64,000 nt of DNA from Niabella sp. Its GTDB lineage: Bacteria; Bacteroidota; Bacteroidia; Chitinophagales; Chitinophagaceae. The stretch covers positions 49,328 through 113,327 of the forward strand of contig JAPUDO010000008.1 in NCBI GenBank assembly GCA_027493055.1. The letters run 5' to 3'. A program made the translations under genes and the position numbers. Positions 1 to 8,859 of the stretch are shown piece after piece (positions within the stretch are counted from its first letter, which is position 1; each line of letters starts with the position of its first letter). Below the pieces are notes generated by a model that did not search any database, had not been told where the DNA came from, and was given only the letters and a program-made list of their open reading frames with translations.

Positions 1-1050
1 AAAATGTTACCGGCAGATAAAGTGCTGAATATTTTGCAGGCAGATGAAAAATATATAGAAGGGATGCACCGTAATTTTTCTGAAAGTGTGGTGGCCAGCG
101 GGTTAGGACAGGGCAAGAATGGCCTGTTTGCAATAGATTTAAGAGATGATGTTTTCCCTGATAAAGACCGCATCCTGTTCGACAGCTCTTTTCGCGCTAA
201 AAAATCATATTTCTTTATAGATAATGAAATTATTTGCCTCGGCTCCGGCATACAAAATGATGATAGCCGGTACGCTACAGTAACTACTTTACTGCAATAC
301 AAAGCTGCTGAAGAGGAAATGCTGTTGTTTAACGGAAAGCCAATCTCGCAACAGTTGGCAGCACTACAGCAGGCAGATGGCGGGTATTTCACGGATCATA
401 ATGGTGTTCACTACATCGTACCTAAAGGACAATCCATCAAATGGCAGCAAGCTGTTCAAAATTCCTATCAATGGAAAAATGGTAACTACAGCCCTGTAGA
501 AGGCAGCTTTGTAAAAGCCTGGATCGATCATGGTACACAGCCTTCTGATAAAGGATATGAATATGAGATGTTGCTGAACACAAAAGATCCCCGAAGCTAC
601 CTCAATCAAAAAACATATACTGTATTACAAAAGAATAGTACTGCCCATATTATACATCACAAGGCTACCGGCATAGCAGCTTTCGCTATATTTGATCCTG
701 GTGGAGTAATTCTTGACGGGCCGTTGTTGAAAACGGATGCCCCATTATTGGCGCAGTTCAGGCAAAGCATCGATGAGCTGCTACTGACCATTGCTGCGCC
801 GGATATAGGGCAGGCAAAATGGAATCATAATATGTCGCACATGCCGGATAGCATTACCAATGCGTGGGCGCAGGGACGTGTGGTTACCTTTACTATAAAA
901 GGTGAATGGTTTGTTGCAGGTAATAATCCTGTGTTATTATCATCAGTTGTAGTAAACGGCAATACATCATTTTCAGTTTTCTGTAAAGATGGGGAGAGCA
1001 TTGATCTTCCTTTGCAGAAAAGGGCTGCAGCAGCAGATGATGAAGATTAA
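1..1050 (+). CDS. Polysaccharide lyase family 8-like protein, C-terminal part
   Basis: The reading frame is open at the left edge, so only about the last 349 residues of a larger protein are visible. The visible part has the beta-sandwich features of the C-terminal half of PL8 lyases (chondroitin, hyaluronate and xanthan lyases), including the segment KSYFFIDNEIICLGSGI and the later W-x-D-H-G...Y-x-Y-E motif. Lyases of this kind cut uronic-acid polysaccharides by beta-elimination in the periplasm or outside the cell. The catalytic Asn/His/Tyr domain would lie upstream and cannot be checked. A sulfatase follows on the same strand, which fits degradation of a sulfated glycosaminoglycan such as chondroitin sulfate. 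Family assignment is fairly secure; the exact substrate is inference. Confidence 0.8.
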   Translation, partial: KMLPADKVLNILQADEKYIEGMHRNFSESVVASGLGQGKNGLFAIDLRDDVFPDKDRILFDSSFRAKKSYFFIDNEIICLGSGIQNDDSRYATVTTLLQYKAAEEEMLLFNGKPISQQLAALQQADGGYFTDHNGVHYIVPKGQSIKWQQAVQNSYQWKNGNYSPVEGSFVKAWIDHGTQPSDKGYEYEMLLNTKDPRSYLNQKTYTVLQKNSTAHIIHHKATGIAAFAIFDPGGVILDGPLLKTDAPLLAQFRQSIDELLLTIAAPDIGQAKWNHNMSHMPDSITNAWAQGRVVTFTIKGEWFVAGNNPVLLSSVVVNGNTSFSVFCKDGESIDLPLQKRAAAADDED

Positions 1051-1106
1051 ATAAGCCATAACATTTCAATTTAGAACGAAGGATAATTATGAAAAAAATT
1101 AATGTC

Positions 1107-1161
1107 CCTCTCATGAAGGGGGTGGCCACAGGCCGGTCCGAAGGACTTCTTTGGAGAAGGA
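1107..1161 (+). repeat. Dispersed palindromic repeat in front of the sulfatase
   Basis: This short GC-rich segment between the lyase and the sulfatase contains GGCCGGTCCGAAGGA followed by CTTTGGAGAAGG. A closely related stretch, GGCCGGGTCCGAAGAA then CCTTGGAGAGG, occurs near 63480-63510. The element holds small inverted repeats and gives the sulfatase frame a spurious 26-codon upstream extension. Its right end supplies the purine-rich GGAGAAGGA that acts as the ribosome binding site of the sulfatase. Confidence 0.5.
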
Positions 1162-1166
1162 TTTGT

Positions 1167-2546
1167 ATGAGGTATAAACAATTATTCTGTATTATTTCTA
1201 TCTGGTGTATCAGCACGATGGTTTTTGCTCAGAAGACGGATCGCCCGAATATCCTCATTATTATGACAGATCAACATACTGCCGATGCTATGAGCAATGC
1301 AGGTAATAAAGACTTATCCACGCCCGCAATGGATCAGCTGGCAGCAAACGGCGTGCGCTTTACCAGGGCCTATTGTGCGCAGCCCCTTTGTACGCCTTCC
1401 CGCACTTCTATTTTCAGCGGTAAGATGCCTTTTGAAACCGGATTTACAGGAAATGCTCCTGAGAAAGACGGCCTTTGGCCTGATAGTTTGTTAATGATGG
1501 GGAAAATTTTTCAAAATGGAGGCTATAAAACAGGCTATGTAGGAAAATGGCATCTTCCATTGCCAACTACAAAGATCAGTCAGCATGGTTTTGAATATAT
1601 TGAAAATACAAAGTTCCAGGATTATAACGATGCAGCCACGCCTTCGTTCTGCGCCAGCTTCATTAAAAAAAATAAAGACCAGCCTTTTTTACTGGTAGCA
1701 TCCTTTCTCAATCCGCATGATATATGCGAGTGGGCCAGGGGTGAAAACCTGAAAATGGATCTCCTGGAAAATGCTCCGCCACCAGCGCAATGTCCGCCCT
1801 TGCCGGCTAACTGGGGCATCCCGGCCAATGAACCTAAAATAGTACGTGAACAACAGGCGTCCAATATACGCACTTACCCTTCAGTAGGCTGGACTGCAGA
1901 TCAATGGCGTCAATACCGGTGGGCATATAACCGTTTGGTAGAAAAAGTGGATCAGTATATTGGAATGGTACTGGCATCGCTTAAAAAATATGGGGTAGAA
2001 AAAAATACTATAGTAATTTTTACTGCCGACCATGGAGATGGGTATGCTGCTCACTCCTGGAATCAAAAACAGGTTCTTTACGAAGAATCGGCTAAAGTTC
2101 CTTTTATTATTTCAAAGCCGGGAGGCTGGCCATCCCGTACCGATGCTTCACTGATCTGTAATGGAACCGATATTATCCCCACTATTTGCGGACTTACAGG
2201 AGTTAAAGCACCCGCTTATTTAAAGGGTGCTGATGTCAGCAAACGCTTATCCGATCCTGCTTTTGTATTGAGAGATACATTGGTGATTGAAACGGATTTT
2301 GCAGACAATGACCGCCTGTTAGGTATTAGTGGCCGTGCTGTAATAACAGGAAAATATAAATATATTATCTACAATAAGGGCGACCTTAAAGAGCAATTGT
2401 TCGATTTAAGTAAGGATCCTGGTGAAATGGACAACCTGGCTGTAAGATCAGCATATAAAAAGCTGGTACAGCAAATGAACCGGTACTTAAAAAGTTGGTG
2501 TACAAAGAACGAAGATCCTTTTGTAAAGGAAAAGGTATGGCGGTAG
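1167..2546 (+). CDS. Sulfatase, formylglycine-dependent (S1 family)
   Basis: The predicted enzyme hydrolyses sulfate esters, probably on glycosaminoglycan fragments in the periplasm. From the ATG at 1167 the protein is 459 residues and opens with a classic signal peptide (MRYKQLFCIISIWCISTMV, cleavage after FAQ). The metal-binding start RPNILIIMTDQH and the sulfatase signature C-T-P-S-R follow; Cys75 is the residue converted to formylglycine in this family. The C-terminal half has the expected FTADHGDGYAAHSWNQK metal/substrate segment. The frame is open back to 1089, but the ATG at 1167 is preferred because GGAGAAGGA lies 5 bases upstream and the signal peptide then begins at residue 1. It sits 116 bases after the PL8 gene and is probably cotranscribed. 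An anaerobic-type or FGE maturase is needed but is not in this window. Confidence 0.9.
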   Translation: MRYKQLFCIISIWCISTMVFAQKTDRPNILIIMTDQHTADAMSNAGNKDLSTPAMDQLAANGVRFTRAYCAQPLCTPSRTSIFSGKMPFETGFTGNAPEKDGLWPDSLLMMGKIFQNGGYKTGYVGKWHLPLPTTKISQHGFEYIENTKFQDYNDAATPSFCASFIKKNKDQPFLLVASFLNPHDICEWARGENLKMDLLENAPPPAQCPPLPANWGIPANEPKIVREQQASNIRTYPSVGWTADQWRQYRWAYNRLVEKVDQYIGMVLASLKKYGVEKNTIVIFTADHGDGYAAHSWNQKQVLYEESAKVPFIISKPGGWPSRTDASLICNGTDIIPTICGLTGVKAPAYLKGADVSKRLSDPAFVLRDTLVIETDFADNDRLLGISGRAVITGKYKYIIYNKGDLKEQLFDLSKDPGEMDNLAVRSAYKKLVQQMNRYLKSWCTKNEDPFVKEKVWR

Positions 2547-2668
2547 TGTGTAGGGTAGTAGTGAGTGGTTGATAAGAAGTAGGGAATATCACGATTTGAT
2601 ATAATAGAAAAACTGAGCTGTCCTGTAAGGCCGGCTGTTCTCCTGTTTTACCAACAAAATGCAGCGCT

Positions 2669-3610
2669 CTATATATCCATTATAGTATTGGATTGCAACA
2701 GCAGTGGTGTAGAAAATACCTGGCTTGCACAACCCAGCAAGCAGGCTTCATTAGCCATTTGAGAGTGTACGATAGCAGCGCTGTCAAAGGTATCCGGCAT
2801 CATTCTTTTTGCCACTCTTTGGCGGATCTCCTGCACGTAAAAACTGCCGGCATCAGATACGCCGCCACCAATAACCAGTTTTTGCGGGCTGAAAATATTA
2901 ATAAGGCTGGTAATACCAACAGCCACATAATTGAAATGCCGGTTCATAACGTCAATAGCTGCTGCTTCTCCATCCACGTAATTTTTCGTAATAATTTTCC
3001 CATTTAATTCGGCTGCTGTTTTACCTGTCATGAGTGCATAATCCTTTATAAGCGCCCTGGCAGAAGCATAGGCTTCAAAGCAACCGTTGCTGCCGCAGGA
3101 GCAGGCAGGGCCATCAAAGTTGATGACTATATGTCCAAATTCAGTACCCTTGTTCCGGTAGCCACCATAAGGTTTATGATCTATGAAAGCGCTGCCACCA
3201 ATGCCAGCGCCTATAGTCAGGAAAACCACATCTGAACAATCCTTTCCTGCGCCATATTTCATTTCTCCCCAGGCCATCATGTTAGCGTCATTATCTACTA
3301 CTACATTTAAACCCGTAGAAGAATGAATGAGTTCTCCCAGGTTCACATTATTAAACCCCGGAAGGTTATCAGCTCTGCCTAATATAATGTTATGTTCCAC
3401 AATACCCGGAAATCCTATACCCACCCCCAGTACCTGCCTGTCTGCAACGCCCGCGCATTTTCTTATGGCTGCATTGATCAGGGCTATGATCTCCCCTTCG
3501 GTAAGCACATCTTTTGAGGGCATCCGGAATGAATAAATGATGTTGCCATCAGGGTTTACCAGGCCACATCTTACATAAGTGCTTCCTACGTCAACAGCAA
3601 TTGCGTACAT
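2669..3610 (-). CDS. ROK family sugar kinase (glucokinase-like)
   Basis: This is a ROK-family ATP-dependent sugar kinase, probably phosphorylating glucose, fructose or an amino sugar released by the neighbouring degradation enzymes. From the ATG at 3608-3610 it is 313 residues, starting MYAIAVDVGSTYVRCG, the ATP-binding phosphate-1 loop. The zinc motif C-x-C-G-x2-G-C is complete (Cys170, Cys172, Cys177), as is the GIGFPG segment. No N-terminal winged helix is present, so it is a kinase and not a NagC/XylR-type repressor. The frame runs open to 3661, but the 17 extra residues do not look like a ROK start. It converges with the sulfatase and lies just downstream of the hybrid sensor gene. The sugar specificity cannot be read from the sequence. 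Confidence 0.87.
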   Translation of the reverse strand: MYAIAVDVGSTYVRCGLVNPDGNIIYSFRMPSKDVLTEGEIIALINAAIRKCAGVADRQVLGVGIGFPGIVEHNIILGRADNLPGFNNVNLGELIHSSTGLNVVVDNDANMMAWGEMKYGAGKDCSDVVFLTIGAGIGGSAFIDHKPYGGYRNKGTEFGHIVINFDGPACSCGSNGCFEAYASARALIKDYALMTGKTAAELNGKIITKNYVDGEAAAIDVMNRHFNYVAVGITSLINIFSPQKLVIGGGVSDAGSFYVQEIRQRVAKRMMPDTFDSAAIVHSQMANEACLLGCASQVFSTPLLLQSNTIMDI

Positions 3611-3712
3611 ATTAAAAGTTTTTGTGAGGATAATTGTTTCATGTCTTTTTTCAATTGTCAAAATAATATCTAACCGTCAAAATGAATGTCACTATTGGTT
3701 TTTTTCTTTTTT

Positions 3713-6700
3713 TTATGGATGAATTTCGGCTTCATTATTTCCGGGATCAGCTTGTTGCCTGTTTGATAAGTGCTCGGTTGGTAAATGCCCATAATATTGC
3801 TTGAATGAGGTGGAGAAATAGGAGGGAGAGCTGAAGCCCGACATATACGCAATTTCGGTAATGGAGTATTGCCTGCTTTCCAAAAGCGATGCGGCTTTTT
3901 TAAATTTGATCCGCTTGATGAAATCAGTGGTAGATTCTCCTGTAATTGCTTTCAGTTTTAAATACAGGCTGGAACGGCTCATTCCTATTTCCCGGCTGAA
4001 CTTAAGCACTGAAAAATCAGGATCGCTTAAACGATGCTCCACTATTTCGATGGCCCTGCGTAAAAAATCCTCGTCTAAAGTATTTAATGCAATGTTCTCA
4101 GGAATGATTTCCGTGGAAGCAGAATAGTATTCTTTTAACCTTCTCCTGGAGCGGATAATATTCTGAACCTTTGCTTCCAGTACCGGCAACGAAAAAGGTT
4201 TGGTAATATAATCATCAGCGCCGGCTTCGAGGCCCTTTATCTGGTTGGGGATCTCGGTTTTTGCGGTGAGCAGTATTACCGGTATATGACAGGTATGAAT
4301 GTTTTGCTTTACTTTTTTACAGAACTGGATACCATCTACACCAGGCATCATCACATCGCAGATAATGATATCGGGAAGTTCATTTTCAATGATCAGCAAA
4401 GCATCTGAACCGCTATAAGCCTGTCTGATTGAAAACTGGTTTTCGAAACAATGCGTAAGGTGCGCCACTATTTGTTCATTATCGTCTACAATCAATAGTT
4501 GCTGTTGCGGTATATCTGTTTCTGATATGGCCAGTTTATGCTCATCTTCCCTGCTATCTTCCAGTGAAGAAAGATTGTCAAGCAGGAGTTCATAATGATT
4601 ATCAGCAGAACTAATGCGGGAATCATCCAGGCTTTCGTTTAAAGGCAGCGACACCAAAAAGCTTGTTCCTTTGCCGGGAGCACTGTCTACTGTAATAGTT
4701 CCTTTATGCAATTCTACCAGGCTTTTGGTGAAAGCCAGTCCCACACCCGAGCCGGGATTTGTGCCGGCAGGGTTCACCTGGTAAAACCGTTCAAAAACCC
4801 GTTCGTGGTCTTTGGCAGAGATCCCTTGGCCGGTATCTTTAACCGTAAGTAATACCTTGTTGTTTTGCAGCTCAACAATAAGCTCAATAGTGTCGTTAGC
4901 CTGTGTGTATTTGAACGCATTTGAAAGCAGGTTATTGCAGATCTTTCCAACAGCATCTTTATCAAAACTGCAATTAAACTCAGGGTAATTGGCTTTGAAT
5001 AAATAATGGATCTTTTTCTGATGCGACAATTCCAGGAAGGAAGCGTAGATGCCACGTAAAAAAGAAATGATCTCTCCCGTTGCGGGCTCCAGCTGTTTTA
5101 GCCCGTTTTCCGTTTTCCTGAAATCCATCAGCTGGTCAACAAGCTGGTAAAGCTGTTTGGCATTGCCCAGCATTCGCTCGTGGTATTTGCGGAGTTTTTT
5201 TTCGGGGACGTCTTTACTAAGTACCTCTTCCAGCGGGGCTATAATAAGCGTAAGTGGTGTTCTGAACTCATGGGAAATATTGGTAAAGAACTCCATTTTC
5301 ATCCGGCTGAGATGCTCCGATTTTTCACGTTCAACTCTTTCTCTTTGTAAAGACTTTTTAGTATGGATGCGTTCGCTTATTACCCGCTTAATAATATAGC
5401 CGATCATTGCAAGCACCAGCAGCGTTATAAAATAAAACCAGTTGCTGCGCCACCAGGGCGAAAGAATGCATATCTGCAAGGTGCTCACCTGGCTTTTTTC
5501 ACCCATAGGTCCGGTTGCCTGAACCTGTAAAGTATAATTGCCGGGTTTTAAATTGGTGTACGATACCTTTGGGATGTTTTCACAAACCTGCCAGGTATTG
5601 TCAAAGCCTTTCAGCAGGTATTGATATTTAATGCTTCCCGGCGAAATATAATTTAATGCGCTGAAATACACAGTGAACTGCTTATGCTCATGTTGCAGGT
5701 TGAGCTGCTTTGTTTCGGAAATAGCCTTTTCGAGCACTTTGAAGTTTCCTCCCGGCTTTGCACGCATGTTGAAAATATCAAGGCCTGTAAACGTAATATG
5801 CAGATCAAGAGGTTTTAACTGCAGCGCCTGCGGGTAAAAATAAATAATACCATTTAGCCCTCCAAAGAGCATCATGCCATCGCTGGCTTTACAATACGCA
5901 GGAAGGCTGAACTGTATATTTCCCAAGCCATTCCGGTTATCGAATGCCTGTATTCTATTTGGTCGGTCGGAGATCTTTATAAGTCGCTGGCTGGTTGAGA
6001 TCCAGATCCCGTCGTCATTATCAGGCTGTATTCCAAAGATCGCACCTTGTATGGCATTGTCAGGTCCGGTATAGGGCACAAACCGCTGTTGCTTTTCATC
6101 CAATACATTTAACCCGTCTCTCGTTCCGGCCCATATACGTCCGTTGCGATCTTCAGCTATACAGTTTACCAACTCATTGGTAAGTGTATGACCTTTGAAT
6201 ATTGTAATACGGCTAAGATCAGGGCTTAAAACATTGATGCCATTGATAGTGCCGATCCATATTCTTCCCTTTTGATCCTGGAGCAGTGAAGTGATACCCT
6301 CTGAGCTTAGCTGTTTTCCTAAAGCATCTTGCTTAAATAAAGAGAACTGCTGCCGGTCCGCATCAAACAGGTTCAGCCCTTCTTTTGTACCTACCCAAAT
6401 CCGGCCCTGCCTGTCCCTGAGAATGGCATGAACCATATCGCTGGAAATAGAATACAGATCGCCGGGGTTATGCAGGTAAACTTTTACAGCATAGTTTTTT
6501 GTGTCAATATAATTCAGCCCCCCGTTAAAAGTGCCTACAAGGGCGTTACCACTATTATCAAACTCAATGGCCTTGATATTATTTGAGCTGAGTGTATTGG
6601 CTTGTGCTTCATTATGGATTAAATAAGTAGCACGATTGGTTTTCCGGTTCCAGATATTAATGCCGTTATCATTAGTGCCGATCCATATATTTTGTAAAGG

Positions 6701-7807
6701 ATCTTCCCTGATGATGCTGACCACCTGGTCATTTAACAATATGTTTCCCGTTGTTTGGCTAAGAACATTAAAGCGGAAATCGTCTTTATGATAATAATTC
6801 AGCCCCCCGAAAAAAGTGCCTAACCACATCCCGTTTTGCCTGTCTCTAAAGATGCACCGCACTGAATTTTGACTTAATGAAAGATGCTGGCTGGACTGGT
6901 GAATAAAATTTTTAAAGGTGGATGATTGCAGGTTGAATATAGATAGTCCTCTAAAAGTGCCGATCCATAGCTGGCCAGCCTCATCCCAGGCAAGGCTCCT
7001 GATATCGTTATCGATAAGACTGTTATCATTTTGTGATTGATGAACATATCTTTTAACCTCGTTATTGCGCAGGTTCATGCAAAACAAGCCATTGCTTTCT
7101 GATCCCATCCACAAATAATGACCTTTTTGCAGCAGCGCATTGATTCTTATAGCGCCTGCCTGTGGTAGCATATCAGCCATCCCGGTGTTGGTGTTTACCT
7201 TATACAAACCTTTATTAGTAGCTAAGAACAGGTTCTGATTGATGAATAACAGCTGTTGAACAGAGCCAAACGGCGAACCGTTTACCCTGTAACGGAAAGA
7301 TACGAATTGGTTGTCCGAAGAATTATAGTAGTATATCTCCCCGGTATTGGATGTGATCCATAGCTGATTGTCAGGAGCAGTAATGATGCTCGAAATGAAC
7401 CATTCACCTGGTTTTACCGGCAGGGGGTAGTTGCTGAACTGTTCTGTTTTGTAATTGTAGGAACTGATGCCCTTATTTCCTCCAATCCAAAGCAATCCCT
7501 GTTTGTCTGCGTACAGGCTGCGTATATAATTTGAAAACAGGCTATTCTTCTCTTTCATGCTGGGTCTGAAAATAGTGAATGTTTGCCCGTCGTACCGGTT
7601 TAGCCCATCCTGTGTTCCTACCCAGATAAAACCCTGCTGGTCCTGTGCTGTAACAAATACGGTGCTTTGTGATAAACCCTGCTCTACCGAGATAGTACGG
7701 AAATACCTGTTTTCTGTATAGGATGCTGCGGATTGACTTTGCCCCAGGATCGCGTTGATGAACAGCAGGTTCCCGAGCAGCAGCATGAACGCTTCCTTTA
7801 TTGTCAT
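3713..7807 (-). CDS. Hybrid two-component system regulator (HTCS), propeller sensor to AraC output
   Basis: One 1364-residue polypeptide combines sensor, kinase, receiver and DNA-binding output, as is typical of Bacteroidota polysaccharide-utilisation regulators. A signal peptide is followed by about 14 two-component propeller repeats (recurring I-W-I/V-G-T-x2-G-L-N), a Y_Y_Y domain, and a membrane segment near residues 785-810 (WFYFITLLVLAMIGYII). The HisKA box SHEFRTPL has phospho-acceptor His846, and a HATPase domain contains GVGLAFTKSLVELHKG. The receiver has Asp1151 in CDVMMPGVDG and Lys in ITKPF, and a C-terminal AraC HTH contains MSGFSSPSYFSTSFKQYYG. The periplasmic propeller presumably binds an oligosaccharide. 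All catalytic residues seem intact. Likely targets are the adjacent lyase, sulfatase and GH28 genes, but the binding site is not visible. Confidence 0.95.
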   Translation of the reverse strand: MTIKEAFMLLLGNLLFINAILGQSQSAASYTENRYFRTISVEQGLSQSTVFVTAQDQQGFIWVGTQDGLNRYDGQTFTIFRPSMKEKNSLFSNYIRSLYADKQGLLWIGGNKGISSYNYKTEQFSNYPLPVKPGEWFISSIITAPDNQLWITSNTGEIYYYNSSDNQFVSFRYRVNGSPFGSVQQLLFINQNLFLATNKGLYKVNTNTGMADMLPQAGAIRINALLQKGHYLWMGSESNGLFCMNLRNNEVKRYVHQSQNDNSLIDNDIRSLAWDEAGQLWIGTFRGLSIFNLQSSTFKNFIHQSSQHLSLSQNSVRCIFRDRQNGMWLGTFFGGLNYYHKDDFRFNVLSQTTGNILLNDQVVSIIREDPLQNIWIGTNDNGINIWNRKTNRATYLIHNEAQANTLSSNNIKAIEFDNSGNALVGTFNGGLNYIDTKNYAVKVYLHNPGDLYSISSDMVHAILRDRQGRIWVGTKEGLNLFDADRQQFSLFKQDALGKQLSSEGITSLLQDQKGRIWIGTINGINVLSPDLSRITIFKGHTLTNELVNCIAEDRNGRIWAGTRDGLNVLDEKQQRFVPYTGPDNAIQGAIFGIQPDNDDGIWISTSQRLIKISDRPNRIQAFDNRNGLGNIQFSLPAYCKASDGMMLFGGLNGIIYFYPQALQLKPLDLHITFTGLDIFNMRAKPGGNFKVLEKAISETKQLNLQHEHKQFTVYFSALNYISPGSIKYQYLLKGFDNTWQVCENIPKVSYTNLKPGNYTLQVQATGPMGEKSQVSTLQICILSPWWRSNWFYFITLLVLAMIGYIIKRVISERIHTKKSLQRERVEREKSEHLSRMKMEFFTNISHEFRTPLTLIIAPLEEVLSKDVPEKKLRKYHERMLGNAKQLYQLVDQLMDFRKTENGLKQLEPATGEIISFLRGIYASFLELSHQKKIHYLFKANYPEFNCSFDKDAVGKICNNLLSNAFKYTQANDTIELIVELQNNKVLLTVKDTGQGISAKDHERVFERFYQVNPAGTNPGSGVGLAFTKSLVELHKGTITVDSAPGKGTSFLVSLPLNESLDDSRISSADNHYELLLDNLSSLEDSREDEHKLAISETDIPQQQLLIVDDNEQIVAHLTHCFENQFSIRQAYSGSDALLIIENELPDIIICDVMMPGVDGIQFCKKVKQNIHTCHIPVILLTAKTEIPNQIKGLEAGADDYITKPFSLPVLEAKVQNIIRSRRRLKEYYSASTEIIPENIALNTLDEDFLRRAIEIVEHRLSDPDFSVLKFSREIGMSRSSLYLKLKAITGESTTDFIKRIKFKKAASLLESRQYSITEIAYMSGFSSPSYFSTSFKQYYGHLPTEHLSNRQQADPGNNEAEIHP

Positions 7808-8061
7808 TATAGGGCTAAATTAAGCAAATTCATGCTTTGGGTAATATGAGGTCTTAAAATAGAAAGGAAAAGGTTTTTCAAGCCCTGCTATTACGTTCTC
7901 TTTTAGATTTTCGTTACTTTTACAATGCGTTCTTCAAACAAAAAGTAAAACATAATTACTTTCTGTATATTATTCAATAAGCACCGAGATCATTACTACT
8001 CGGAAAGGTATTATACACACTTACTCGCGAAGTCTATTATAAACCCTTAAAATCTAAAATC

Positions 8062-8619
8062 ATGAATAAGGTCATTGGAATTATTGCAGGAAGCCTGCGT
8101 AAATCGTCCTTTTCAAAAAAGATTGGAAGCGCATTATTATCAATGGCCCCGGAAGGATTTGTGTTTAAGCTTGTTCCTCTGGATAATCTTCCAGTTTATA
8201 ACCAGGATTTTGATGATAATGATATAGTGCCTGAATCGTATGTTGCGTTTAGAGATACTGTAAGAAACTTGGACGGTATTATATTTATTACTCCTGAACA
8301 TAACCGGTCAATGCCTGCTGTGCTGAAAAATGCAATAGATATTGCTTCAAGGCCTTATGGCAAAAGTGCCTGGAATGGAAAGCCCGGCGCGGTTTTTAGC
8401 AATTCCCCGGGTAATCTGGGGGGCTTTGGCGCCAATCACCATTTAAGGCAGAGCCTCGTTTTTCTAAACGTACCGGTTATGCAACAGCCCGAAGTATATC
8501 TTTCCCATATTAATGAATGTTTTGATGAAAGAGGGAATGTAAAAGATGATAAAACAAAAGATCTTCTAAATAAAGCAGTAGAGGCTTATATTGCATGGTT
8601 TAGGAAAATCGCAGGATAA
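8062..8619 (+). CDS. NADPH-dependent FMN reductase / quinone reductase-like flavoprotein
   Basis: This 185-residue flavodoxin-fold oxidoreductase probably transfers electrons from NAD(P)H through FMN to quinones, azo compounds or metal ions in the cytoplasm. Family hallmarks are the FMN phosphate loop GSLRKSSFSKK near the N terminus, the segment PEHNRSMPAVLKNAID, and AVFSNSPGNLGGFGANHHLR. The length is normal. The ATG at 8062 is preceded by an A/T-rich leader with no Shine-Dalgarno sequence, as is usual in Bacteroidota. It appears monocistronic: the hybrid sensor diverges upstream and a SNF2 helicase converges downstream. The physiological substrate is unknown. Confidence 0.88.
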   Translation: MNKVIGIIAGSLRKSSFSKKIGSALLSMAPEGFVFKLVPLDNLPVYNQDFDDNDIVPESYVAFRDTVRNLDGIIFITPEHNRSMPAVLKNAIDIASRPYGKSAWNGKPGAVFSNSPGNLGGFGANHHLRQSLVFLNVPVMQQPEVYLSHINECFDERGNVKDDKTKDLLNKAVEAYIAWFRKIAG

Positions 8620-8859
8620 TTCGAGTTCTATCCGTTTTATGTCAGAATGCTAATGACAGTATCTTCAATCATTCCAAATAAATAATAAGCAAAATGTCCT
8701 GTGCAGGGAACTCTTCAAAGAGCTTAGCGAAGGATACATTTTCGTGGAACATGGGGTTCGCGCGGCTCCCAAGGGGTCCATTGGATACCATGATATCCCA
8801 CTTTTTTCGATTGGATAGATTTATTCAATATAGGCAGATCCGCTAGTATGTGTAAAAAT

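Noticed and set aside
3670..3852. 60-codon minus-strand frame at the 3' end of the hybrid sensor gene
   Set aside because: It overlaps the AraC domain in another frame and has a low-complexity lysine run.
8620..8859. Short frames (for example CRELFKELSEGYIFVEHG) between the FMN reductase and SNF2 genes
   Set aside because: They are under 55 codons, overlap each other in two frames, and resemble nothing that I recognise.
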